DNA of 41,880 bases. Source: Candidatus Acidiferrales bacterium (GTDB taxonomy: Bacteria; Acidobacteriota; Terriglobia; Acidiferrales; UBA7541). The notes under the pieces are model-generated. The model was not told the DNA's origin, did no database searches, and worked only from the letters and a program-made list of their open reading frames with translations. This document shows, piece by piece, positions 28,018-35,764 of the stretch. A program made the position numbers and the translations under genes. Location of the stretch: assembly GCA_030037335.1 (NCBI GenBank), contig JASHRN010000105.1:1-41880 (forward strand). Direction: 5' to 3'. Every line of letters starts with the position of its first letter. Positions within the stretch are counted from its first letter, which is position 1.

Positions 28018-30759
28018 ATGAAATCAACCCGAGGATGGTTGGTCAGACGAACTTTGTTCCTCACCTGTGCTTTGGCGCTTGCAGCGTGCTTGGCTGCACC
28101 AGCACTCGGGCAGAGCCTCACGACGCGAGATGGATCGGTCCCGGTACCGTTGGATTGGAGCTCAAAGCACGTTCTCTTCCCAGCGGGTTTTACGCCTGAG
28201 CAGGCCGAAAGAATGCGGCACGAGCCGCGAGCGTATGCACAGTGGCTCCGGTATGGCTACGGACCGACAGATTCGCGCCTTTGGCCTAGACCGCTAATCA
28301 AGCCAAGACGAGCGACGGAAAAGATTGGAAGGGACTGGGCCGTTTCGCTTGGGGCTGGCGGCGTGGCTCCGGGCATGTCGCCGGCGAAATACAGTTTCGA
28401 CGTGAACGCGGCTCCGAGCTGCGCCTCGGATTTCGTAGTATTTCCGATTGACGCGCCGACGGGGAACACGCGCGCGAGTGTTGTCGGCACGTTCAGCGGA
28501 GCAGCGAGCACAGGAAGTGCGTCCATTAAGATAACTCCTGCCGTTGGGACTCCGGTGACCCTGACATTGACCGCATCAACCACGTTAAATACAGGGCTAG
28601 ATTTTGAGACTGGCACCTCGAGTGACACTGATGCGACCAACCTGGCAGCCGCGATTAATCGGAACCTCAGCAGTACCGCTCTCGATCGCATCGTAGCGGT
28701 TGCGGCGGGAGACGCAGTCACGGTGTACGCGCTGACTCCAGGGAGTAGAGTCACGCTCACGGATGCCGAGACGCTGAATAACTTTGCATGGGGGACAGTT
28801 ACTCCTGGAACAAATGGCGCACAATCTAACATCGTGGGTCTTAATCAACTTTACAGCGGTTCTGGGACTCCATTGTGCGGCCTCGCGGATCCGGAATTCA
28901 TTTTCTCCTATGCCTCGGGAGTGGGACCAGTCGCCACCTCACCGAATATTTCGCTTTCCGGCACCGAAATTTCCTACGTCGAAAACGATCCGAACATCGG
29001 CGCGATCCTCCACGTGCTGACGTTCGGCAGCGGCACCACCGAGTACGGTGCTGGCTGTGCGACCAGTGACCACGGGACAACGATGCCGACCTGTGCGACC
29101 GCCCCAGTGATTCCAGGAAGCACAGCGAGCAGCACGGCCACGGATTTCATGCTTCCTCTGGGTCTAGTTGCCGCCAATGCGACAACTGCCACTGCCGGAG
29201 CGACAGATAGCTTCTCATCCCCGTTTATCGACTATTCGAATGACACCACCCTCGTCGGCGATAACAACGGATATTTATATTCCATCAGTCCAACGTTCAC
29301 CGGCACGCCGGCGTACGCCGGGGGCAACTTCCCTGTGCACGTAAGCCCCAGCCCCGTGTCAGTCAAGCCGACTAGGGTTACAGCAACCACAACTGTTGTG
29401 ACTGTAACCGCGGCCAACACACTTGGTCTCGGAGAATTGGTTACGATCGCGGGCGTGGCAGCTAACGGCGGTCGCTGCTCTGCTGCTGACGCTGCCGCTA
29501 TCAATGGAACGCAAACCGTGGCTTCGGCAACCGGAGCGGAATTCACGTTTGACGCTACGATACCGACCGGGACTACAGGTACTGGCTGCAACGTCACCAA
29601 CGCGACTGTGACCCCGGGATCGAACTATTTATCGGCGCCCGTCGTCGACGTGAGCGGCACCGGCAATATTTTCGTCGGCGATAGCAGCGCGAACTTGTAC
29701 GAATTGACGCCGACCGGAACCACTGCGGCAGCATCCTTATCCGTCGGTGAAAACCTGAATGGTGGCATTCGCGACGCTCCCATTGTCGACTCGACGAACG
29801 AGGTCGGTTTCGTCGTAACGGCCTGCACCGCTGGCGCCACCGGGGGCGAAGACGACACGACGAATTCCGCTCTTATCCAATTTACTTTTACGAGCAACAC
29901 ACTGACCGAGAATGCGGCAGCGGAGCTCGACTCCGGCGCAAACCAAGCCTGTTCGGCTGCCGGTTTCCCCATCTACGACCCGACGCCGGATGCGCGCTAT
30001 TTTGACTTGGGAATCAGCAGCGCAACTGCGACAAACAATGGCGAGATCATAACCGGGAGTTCCGGTACCGGTGGACAACAGTTGAAGGCCTTCCAATTCG
30101 TCAGTTCTGTTTTGCAGACCGCACCGGAGGGCGGTGACAAGCCTCAGCTCGGGACGGGCGCTTCGGTGCTCTCGCCACTCACAGAGTTTTTCAATACACA
30201 AAATTTCACCGTGACTGGTGTAACTGCAACGACCACCACGGTCACCGTTACAGCAGCGAATACTCTAGCGGCGAACGATATGGTCACCATAGCCGGCGTA
30301 ACAGCAGACGCCTCAACCGGCTGCACAGCCGCTGACGTCGCCGCTATTAACGGAGGACTGCAGACCGTACTTACGGCAAGCGCGACACAGTTCACGTTCA
30401 GCCCTACCGCTACGATAACTGCGACTACAGGTGCGGGCTGTACCACCACCGGCGCGACCGCCACCGGCGGACCGGACTATCTTTTCCTGGGAGTAGAGCA
30501 AGATCCAACGGAATTATATTCGTTTCTGCTGCCTTCCGGCGTCCTGGTCGCAGGCACGGCATCAGCCAACCCTCCGACGGTGCTGGCATCGAACACTACC
30601 GACGTGGCGGGCGGAACAAGCGCCATAATCGTTGACAACAATTCAACCGCCGGGCAGGCATCGAGCCTTTATTTTGGTACGTTGGCGACGTCCACCACTA
30701 TTTGTGGGACCACTGCCGCGTACTGCGCGATCAAAGTGACGCAGGCCGCGCTGCAATAG
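28018..30759 (+). CDS. Large secreted propeller-like protein with a duplicated inserted domain
   Basis: 913 residues with a Sec signal peptide (hydrophobic core LFLTCALALAACLAAPALG) and a very Thr/Ala/Ser/Gly-rich mature part with scattered Cys. Propeller-like strands recur (TLVGDNNGYLYSI, NIFVGDSSANLYELT, PIVDSTNEVGFVV), suggesting a PQQ-like propeller interrupted by other domains. Two copies of a beta-rich domain of about 90 residues, near residues 445-540 and 735-825, share the pattern VTVTAANTL...VTIAGV...C(T/S)AAD.AAING...TV...FTF...TTG.GC. I do not recognise a named family. The start has only a weak ribosome site. It ends 66 bases before the first ORF of the RiPP-like operon and could be co-transcribed; that is inference. 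Confidence 0.8.
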   Translation: MKSTRGWLVRRTLFLTCALALAACLAAPALGQSLTTRDGSVPVPLDWSSKHVLFPAGFTPEQAERMRHEPRAYAQWLRYGYGPTDSRLWPRPLIKPRRATEKIGRDWAVSLGAGGVAPGMSPAKYSFDVNAAPSCASDFVVFPIDAPTGNTRASVVGTFSGAASTGSASIKITPAVGTPVTLTLTASTTLNTGLDFETGTSSDTDATNLAAAINRNLSSTALDRIVAVAAGDAVTVYALTPGSRVTLTDAETLNNFAWGTVTPGTNGAQSNIVGLNQLYSGSGTPLCGLADPEFIFSYASGVGPVATSPNISLSGTEISYVENDPNIGAILHVLTFGSGTTEYGAGCATSDHGTTMPTCATAPVIPGSTASSTATDFMLPLGLVAANATTATAGATDSFSSPFIDYSNDTTLVGDNNGYLYSISPTFTGTPAYAGGNFPVHVSPSPVSVKPTRVTATTTVVTVTAANTLGLGELVTIAGVAANGGRCSAADAAAINGTQTVASATGAEFTFDATIPTGTTGTGCNVTNATVTPGSNYLSAPVVDVSGTGNIFVGDSSANLYELTPTGTTAAASLSVGENLNGGIRDAPIVDSTNEVGFVVTACTAGATGGEDDTTNSALIQFTFTSNTLTENAAAELDSGANQACSAAGFPIYDPTPDARYFDLGISSATATNNGEIITGSSGTGGQQLKAFQFVSSVLQTAPEGGDKPQLGTGASVLSPLTEFFNTQNFTVTGVTATTTTVTVTAANTLAANDMVTIAGVTADASTGCTAADVAAINGGLQTVLTASATQFTFSPTATITATTGAGCTTTGATATGGPDYLFLGVEQDPTELYSFLLPSGVLVAGTASANPPTVLASNTTDVAGGTSAIIVDNNSTAGQASSLYFGTLATSTTICGTTAAYCAIKVTQAALQ

Positions 30760-30825
30760 TGTGCCGCTCAAGGAATTGCGGCTGCGCGCTCACGAGCGGA
30801 AAGGGAAGATTAAGATTAGGAAATC

Positions 30826-30972
30826 ATGAAACATCGCAATGGGGGTAGCGACACCGAACACAACGGGACTGCACACGTCGACGCATATGTATGCCTCTGG
30901 CTCAGCAGGCTGCGCGTCCTCAGTGTCAATACACTGTCGAAGAATTTGCGCACTTATGGAGGAATTCGGTGA
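30826..30972 (+). CDS. 48-residue ORF overlapping the putative precursor gene
   Basis: ATG 30826 has AGGA about five bases upstream. The frame runs to TGA 30970-30972. Its stop shares GTGA with the likely GTG start (30969) of the Cys-containing precursor, exactly the overlap style used later in this operon. The peptide begins MKHRNGGSDTEHNG and ends NLRTYGGIR. It has one Cys and no recognisable domain. It may be a leader ORF that couples translation, a second small substrate, or chance. Codon-level conservation would decide. Confidence 0.4.
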   Translation: MKHRNGGSDTEHNGTAHVDAYVCLWLSRLRVLSVNTLSKNLRTYGGIR

Positions 30973-31154
30973 GCATGGAACCCCGAGACAAAACACCTGA
31001 GAACGAGAAGGCAGCGCCTAAGAATGTTGGGGTCAAGAAGCCCTACACCAAGCCAACTTTTCAATGCGAACGGGTGTTCGAAACGATGGCTCTGGCTTGC
31101 GGAAAGGTCAATCCCACACAGGCGCAGTGCCGCTTCAACCGAAAAAACTCATGA
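30969..31154 (+). CDS. Putative RiPP precursor peptide (three Cys, YxxPxF leader motif)
   Basis: 61 residues from GTG 30969, six bases after GGAGG (30958-30962). ATG 30975 gives 59 residues and is the alternative. A charged N-terminal leader (Lys/Glu/Pro) leads to PYTKPTF at 25-31, a YxxPx(L/F) motif like the one bound by PqqD-type RRE proteins in lasso peptide leaders. The C-terminal part has Cys at 33, 44 and 54 (LACGKV, QAQCRFNRK) and ends in Ser61. There is no signal peptide. The stop overlaps the peptidase start by four bases (ATGA), and PqqD, radical SAM and kinase genes follow, so it is the obvious substrate. The family and the modified residues are unknown. Confidence 0.72.
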   Translation: MSMEPRDKTPENEKAAPKNVGVKKPYTKPTFQCERVFETMALACGKVNPTQAQCRFNRKNS

Positions 31155-31687
31155 CTACGCATGAGGGGAGCACCGAAGATCGCGAAGCGCTGAAAGTTGA
31201 TTTGGCTGTGGAAGTTCTCCGTTCGTCGGGCAAGCTGCAGTTTGCGGCGCGCGGGACGAGCATGATCCCGGTGATTTTCCCGGGGGATATTCTCGCCGTG
31301 AGGCACCAACCGATTGCTGCGGCGCAACCCGGGGATATCGTGCTTTGGTCGCGGAATGCGCGACTTTGTGCGCATCGCGTCGTCCAGTGCGCGAATTTTG
31401 AAGGACAAACTGCCGCTGTCACGCGCGGAGACGCGGTGCGCGACGCGGATACACCGGTGACCGCGGACGAGTTTCTGGGCATCGTGTACGCTCTCGTAAG
31501 GTGTGGAAAGCAGATTGACCTCGCTCGTCCTCCGAGTACTGCGTCCCTCGTAATTTCCTATCTAGCCCGCCACTCCGATATCGTGACTGCGTTGGTTCTT
31601 CGCTGCCACTCACTTTTGTGTTTCTTGGGCTCAAGCGAGCAGTCCTTTCCACAACAAGAAAAAATTGATTTGCTGGAGTCCACATAA
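31151..31687 (+). CDS. S24/S26-family (SipW-like) signal-peptidase-type protease
   Basis: 178 residues from ATG 31151; the frame's upstream part to 31064 is the shadow of the precursor. The catalytic Ser is in GTSMIPVIFPGD (Ser37). The second motif is AHRVV (His75) followed by VTRGDAVRDAD, which matches the Ser/His arrangement of SipW/ER-type signal peptidases rather than the bacterial Ser/Lys dyad. There is no N-terminal membrane anchor, but a hydrophobic stretch near the C-terminus (IVTALVLRCHSLLCFLG) could be membrane associated. Position right after the precursor suggests leader or core cleavage. It overlaps the kinase-like gene by one base (TAATG). Confidence 0.82.
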   Translation: MTTHEGSTEDREALKVDLAVEVLRSSGKLQFAARGTSMIPVIFPGDILAVRHQPIAAAQPGDIVLWSRNARLCAHRVVQCANFEGQTAAVTRGDAVRDADTPVTADEFLGIVYALVRCGKQIDLARPPSTASLVISYLARHSDIVTALVLRCHSLLCFLGSSEQSFPQQEKIDLLEST

Positions 31688-32526
31688 TGCGCACCGCTGA
31701 AGTTCAATCGTGCGCAGGTGTCACGGTTGCTGACCTTGCAGGTGGGGCTGTAACCGTCGAGATTGGCGGCATACCCATTTCACTGAATGCCGGCGATCCG
31801 GAGTTCTGCGCGCTGATCGATCGCCGTTACGCAGGTTTCATCAATCCTGATGCAAAGCCTCATTTGGAATTCGAATTCGAGCTCGCACCGGCTGGCGAGC
31901 CGTCTGACGAAGACGCACGCGTTTCCAGGAAAGGACCTGTTTGGTTTTTCCACCGGGGAGATTTTCAGGCGAAGTGGGATACGCAATCCCGGCGGGGATG
32001 GGTGCGTCAATCGCCGAACCCATATTCTCTCGACTCCGTTTTGCGGATTGCGCATTCGCTTGCGTTGGCCGAGGAGGGCGGTTTCCTGCTGCATGCAGCG
32101 AGCGCGATGCGTAACGGCCGTGCATTTTTGTTTTCAGGAGTTTCAGGTGCGGGCAAAACTACGATCGCGCGGCTCGCCCCACCGGACGTGAACCTCCTGA
32201 CTGACGAAATTTCCTACGTACGATGTTGCGATAGCCAGTATCGGGCGTACGGGACCCCATTCGCGGGCGAATTGGCGCGTCCTGGAGAGAATCTTTCGGG
32301 ACCAATCGAAACTCTGTATTTTCTTGTCCAAGGTCCAGAAAACCGGGTCGAGCCGATCACGACGAAACAGGCTGCACGCAAGCTGCTGCGTAACATCCTG
32401 TTCTTTGCGCATGATCGAGAGCTGGTGCGCAAAGTCTTTGATGCGGCTGTGCAATTCGTCTCAACCGTCAATGTAGCAAAGCTCGTTTTCACTCGCGACC
32501 GGCAAGTTTGGGAGCTGGTGCAATGA
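31687..32526 (+). CDS. HPr kinase-like P-loop protein of a RiPP operon
   Basis: 279 residues. Walker A is GVSGAGKTT at about 151-159, followed by LLTDEISYVR, where the acidic pair matches the HprK/P Walker-B-like region. The N-terminal about 140 residues are a divergent beta-rich domain. This is the HprK-like type found with PqqD genes in RiPP clusters. In paeninodin-type lasso clusters a homologue phosphorylates the C-terminal Ser of the precursor. The precursor here also ends in Ser, so a similar role is possible but unproven. No HPr or PTS genes are nearby, which argues against carbon-catabolite control. Overlaps PqqD by four bases. Confidence 0.8.
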   Translation: MRTAEVQSCAGVTVADLAGGAVTVEIGGIPISLNAGDPEFCALIDRRYAGFINPDAKPHLEFEFELAPAGEPSDEDARVSRKGPVWFFHRGDFQAKWDTQSRRGWVRQSPNPYSLDSVLRIAHSLALAEEGGFLLHAASAMRNGRAFLFSGVSGAGKTTIARLAPPDVNLLTDEISYVRCCDSQYRAYGTPFAGELARPGENLSGPIETLYFLVQGPENRVEPITTKQAARKLLRNILFFAHDRELVRKVFDAAVQFVSTVNVAKLVFTRDRQVWELVQ

Positions 32527-32840
32527 GCGAGAAATACGCTGCTCGGAGCCGCGCCGTTGCAGCCCGCGTTCTCGATGGGGAAATGATAATTATGTCGGCC
32601 ACAGACTCCACACTTTTCAGTTTAAACGATGTGGCTACGATCATCTGGCAGTCGGCCGATGGACAAACCCCTTTGTCTTTGATCGTGAGGGATCGAATCT
32701 GCGTGGAGTTTGATGTAGCGCAAGAGGATGCTTATCGTGATGCCAAAGCCTTCACCGAAAAACTAGCGAGCCACGGAATTCTCCAGGTATCCGACCAGCC
32801 GATCAGGGATGACGAGCCGACTGGGAGCGTGCGGCGGTGA
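32523..32840 (+). CDS. PqqD-family peptide-binding chaperone (RRE)
   Basis: 105 residues from ATG 32523, which sits in the ATGA shared with the kinase-like gene's stop. The PqqD pattern is clear: a beta-hairpin (ARVLDGEMIIMS), DSTLFSLNDVATIIWQSADG, then a helical winged part ending EKLASHGIL. This fold is the RiPP recognition element that holds the leader peptide for the modifying enzyme. No pqqA, pqqB, pqqC or pqqE genes are present, so it is not PQQ synthesis. The GTG of the radical SAM gene overlaps its stop by four bases. Confidence 0.9.
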   Translation: MSEKYAARSRAVAARVLDGEMIIMSATDSTLFSLNDVATIIWQSADGQTPLSLIVRDRICVEFDVAQEDAYRDAKAFTEKLASHGILQVSDQPIRDDEPTGSVRR

Positions 32841-33985
32841 AGCTGATTGAACGACTGAATGAAAAGGCGCTCGTACACGGCGTTCCCCTGAGCGTCCATC
32901 TCGACTTGACCTATCGATGCAACGAGCGCTGCGAGCACTGTTATCTCGAGCATGACGACCGCGGCGAGATGAATACCAGCGAAATTCAGAATTTGCTGCG
33001 CCAGCTTGCGGAGGCTGGCGTTTTTTTTCTGACACTCAGTGGTGGAGAGCCTCTGGTTCGCGACGACTGCTTCGAAATCATCGAATTTGCACGCGCGCTT
33101 CAGTTCAATGTGAAGCTGAAGACGAATGCGATTCTGATCCGTGAGAAAGAAGCTGCACGTCTGAAAGCCCTCGCGGTAGAGCAGGTGCAAATCAGCCTCT
33201 ATTCGCATCGGGCCGAAGTTCACGACGCGATCACGAAAGTGCGAGGCTCGCTGCAGCGAACTCTGGCTGGCATTCGCGTGCTTCGGGCACACGGATTGAA
33301 AGTTTCAGTTGCAAACGTGCTGATGAAATCGAACGCGAGCGACAATGAAGCCGTTGGCGCACTAGCTGGCGAATTCGGCGCGCATTACATGCTCGATCCT
33401 ACCATTACGCCCATGATAGACGGCGGGATAGAAGTCCTGCGCTACCGTGCTTCGGCGGCCGACGTCGCTGCTGTCTTTCACAATTCAGCTTTAGTTGGAA
33501 ACGTCGAGCAGTTCTGCGCGCCGCCACAGGCAATCGACGACAGCATCCTCGAGGGTCTGCCTTGCAGCGCTGGACACACGGCCTGCTATATCTCCCCGTA
33601 TGGGGATTTATATCCGTGCGTACAATTTCCGTTGCCATGCGGAAACGTTCGCAGACAGAAGTTTGCTGATATCTGGCGAAACTCTCCGCAATTGGCCGAA
33701 GTTCGCTCCATTCGAGCTAAGGATCTGGAAACGTGTTCCGCCTGCTCCCACTTGGGTAGCTGCAGCCGCTGCCCGGGCCTTGCCTACATGGAAGGGAACA
33801 TGCGCGGCCCTTCCTCCGTCGACTGCGAAAAATCGTTCCTCCGCACCCAAATACCTTCCGCAGCGATGATGGCGAGCGGACTGTCGCAGCGCCAGGCTCC
33901 GAGAAGCTCGCTGGTCCAGATTCAGCTCAGCCAGTCCAAAAACGGAGTTGCGTCAAGCGTAGCAGCTGGCCAGCCGATCAACTGA
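32837..33985 (+). CDS. Radical SAM/SPASM peptide-modifying enzyme
   Basis: 382 residues from GTG 32837. The radical SAM motif CNERCEHC (CX3CX2C, Cys28/32/35) is followed by LTLSGGEPLVRDD. The C-terminal SPASM region has CYISPYGDLYPC (GX4C) and CSACSHLGSCSRC plus a later Cys in VDCEKS, so auxiliary Fe-S clusters are likely. The last about 50 residues are a Ser/Gln-rich tail of no known function. The protein is of normal length for PqqE/AnSME-like maturases. With PqqD and a Cys-containing precursor upstream it is probably a RiPP maturase (thioether or C-C crosslink), but the product cannot be read from sequence. Confidence 0.92.
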   Translation: MKLIERLNEKALVHGVPLSVHLDLTYRCNERCEHCYLEHDDRGEMNTSEIQNLLRQLAEAGVFFLTLSGGEPLVRDDCFEIIEFARALQFNVKLKTNAILIREKEAARLKALAVEQVQISLYSHRAEVHDAITKVRGSLQRTLAGIRVLRAHGLKVSVANVLMKSNASDNEAVGALAGEFGAHYMLDPTITPMIDGGIEVLRYRASAADVAAVFHNSALVGNVEQFCAPPQAIDDSILEGLPCSAGHTACYISPYGDLYPCVQFPLPCGNVRRQKFADIWRNSPQLAEVRSIRAKDLETCSACSHLGSCSRCPGLAYMEGNMRGPSSVDCEKSFLRTQIPSAAMMASGLSQRQAPRSSLVQIQLSQSKNGVASSVAAGQPIN

Positions 33986-34315
33986 AACTCCCAGTTTGAA
34001 TATAGTTGCCATTTGTACCGCGACTTCAAATACTGCGCGAAGGAGTTTGCGGAGATTGGTGACACGAGTCGGGTAACAGATCGCTAAGTCTTTTTAAATC
34101 TGGAAGTGGTAGCGATACCGGGATTGTCCGGCAGAATCTTCAAAAACACGCAAAAAACCAGGGAAGCTTGGGGGCGCCGTAAATCTCGTCTGACCACCAC
34201 GACTGAACAAATCTGGCAACGATGCTCAATCACAATCTCGCATATTGCTACAACGATGCGCGCGTGATTGCAGCATCTGCGTTGAGTAGCTTTTCATCAG
34301 TTCACTGCGAGAACT
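33986..34315. other. Convergent intergenic region
   Basis: 330 bases between the radical SAM gene and the histidine kinase stop. I looked for a second precursor, an exporter start and a terminator and found none. A weak 7-bp inverted repeat (ATCGCTA 34080 / TAGCGAT 34110) has a long loop and no T-run. Confidence 0.55.
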
Positions 34316-35746
34316 CTACTTCGGGGGAATTGGGGTGCCGGTCTCCGTTTCGAAGGCGGGAAGCTGCAGAGTCACGATCAGTCCTCCATCAACCGCATTC
34401 GCCGCGCTCACGCTGCCTCCATGGAGTCGGAATGTGCGCTCAGCGATTGCCAATCCCAAACCGGTGCCGTACGGATCATTGCGAATCCCGTCCGCGACAC
34501 GGTGAAAAGGAATAAACAGGTCGGCGAGTTCCGACTCGGGAACACCTGATCCATGATCGCGTACCCTGATAACGGCATAGGCGCCGTTACTATTGGGCTG
34601 CCGTTCAATTGAAACTTCGACCGTGCTGTCGTTGCCGGTATGGCGCACGGCATTTCGCACCACGTTTTCCACTGCGCCGCGCAACATCTCTCGTGTGCCT
34701 TCAACATAGCAGTCGGGGCTCTGATCGAATTTCACATGGCAATTGCGGCTTCGCGCCTCGTAATCGCCGTCAGAAGCGACTTCCTGAACGAGCGCTCCGA
34801 GTTCAAACGGCTTACTCTCCTGTAAGTCAACTCCACTCTCGATTCTAGCCAGACTCAGGAGTTGCCCGATCAAGTTATTCAGGCGCTCTGTCTCGTGCTC
34901 CATCCGATCGAGGTGCTCCAGGTTTTTGGGGCTTGCATGCTGGCGTGCCAAACCAAGAGCGAGGTTGAGCCGTGTTAGGGGTGAACGGAGCTCATGAGAG
35001 ACGTCGGCCAGCAGGCGCCGTTGCGCGCCCACCAAGGCGCTGATGCGTTTGGCCATACGATTGAAATCCCGACCTAGCTCGGCCAATTCGTCGTGCCGGC
35101 CAGTGACTTCTACATCAACGCGAGTATTCAGATTCTGGTTTGCAATCTGGCTGGCTGCCCAGCGAAGCTTGCCGATTGGGCCAGTGATATGCCGTGCAAG
35201 CCAGAGGCAGAATACTGTCGCGGTGACCAGAAGGACGACGAGACGAATAATTCCCTCTGAACCCACGTCTTCAAAGAAAAACAAGGCTAGGGAATGGGGG
35301 AAAAATGGCCGGGGAGGGAACTTCATGAAAAACTTGTATTGCCTGCCGCTCGGCCCGACTACCTTTTCCGCCATGATTCGGTCGTTGCTGAGGAATAGCG
35401 GAACCGCCGGTGGGATTCGATCGAGTTGGGGAACCACACTGAGAACGCTTGCGGGAACTTTGCGACCGAGAACTTCATGGCCGCTGTCGTCGAGCATGAA
35501 ATTGCCTATGGGTTCTCGTTGCTCGAGCGAGTCGATATATTGGACGGCGGCTGATACCTCGTAATTTTCGATCAGATCCGCTTCGTGGCGCGAGCGCATT
35601 TGGAGCGGGAATTCGTACTTTTGGCGCCATCGTTGATCTTCTGCAGATCGCGATTGCGTCAACGCGGCAGAAGTGACCAGCGCAGCGCTCATCACGATCA
35701 TGCCCAGCCAAAACCAAAGGAAAATTTTGAAAAACAGTCGTTTCAT
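34316..35746 (-). CDS. Two-component sensor histidine kinase (CpxA-like)
   Basis: 476 residues. One N-terminal helix, a periplasmic sensor of about 130 residues, a second helix near 165-185, HAMP (RHITGPIGKLRWAASQ), then DHp with the phospho-acceptor His in DVSHELRSPLTRL. The ATPase domain has N-box NVVRNAVRH, G-boxes DHGSGVP and GTGLGLAI. This layout matches CpxA-type kinases that sense envelope stress. It follows the response regulator by 18 bases in the same direction and forms one operon with it. The periplasmic domain has no recognised ligand site. Confidence 0.93.
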   Translation of the reverse strand: MKRLFFKIFLWFWLGMIVMSAALVTSAALTQSRSAEDQRWRQKYEFPLQMRSRHEADLIENYEVSAAVQYIDSLEQREPIGNFMLDDSGHEVLGRKVPASVLSVVPQLDRIPPAVPLFLSNDRIMAEKVVGPSGRQYKFFMKFPPRPFFPHSLALFFFEDVGSEGIIRLVVLLVTATVFCLWLARHITGPIGKLRWAASQIANQNLNTRVDVEVTGRHDELAELGRDFNRMAKRISALVGAQRRLLADVSHELRSPLTRLNLALGLARQHASPKNLEHLDRMEHETERLNNLIGQLLSLARIESGVDLQESKPFELGALVQEVASDGDYEARSRNCHVKFDQSPDCYVEGTREMLRGAVENVVRNAVRHTGNDSTVEVSIERQPNSNGAYAVIRVRDHGSGVPESELADLFIPFHRVADGIRNDPYGTGLGLAIAERTFRLHGGSVSAANAVDGGLIVTLQLPAFETETGTPIPPK

Positions 35747-35764
35747 CGCAATTCGCGCAAAAAT

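Noticed and set aside
30969-33985. Lasso peptide cluster
   Set aside because: PqqD, HprK-like kinase and the YxxPxF motif fit, but there is no asparagine-synthetase-like cyclase and no B2 transglutaminase-like protease, and a radical SAM/SPASM gene is present instead.
32523-33985. PQQ biosynthesis (pqqDE)
   Set aside because: No PqqA (conserved Glu/Tyr), PqqB or PqqC nearby, and the precursor is Cys-bearing and different.
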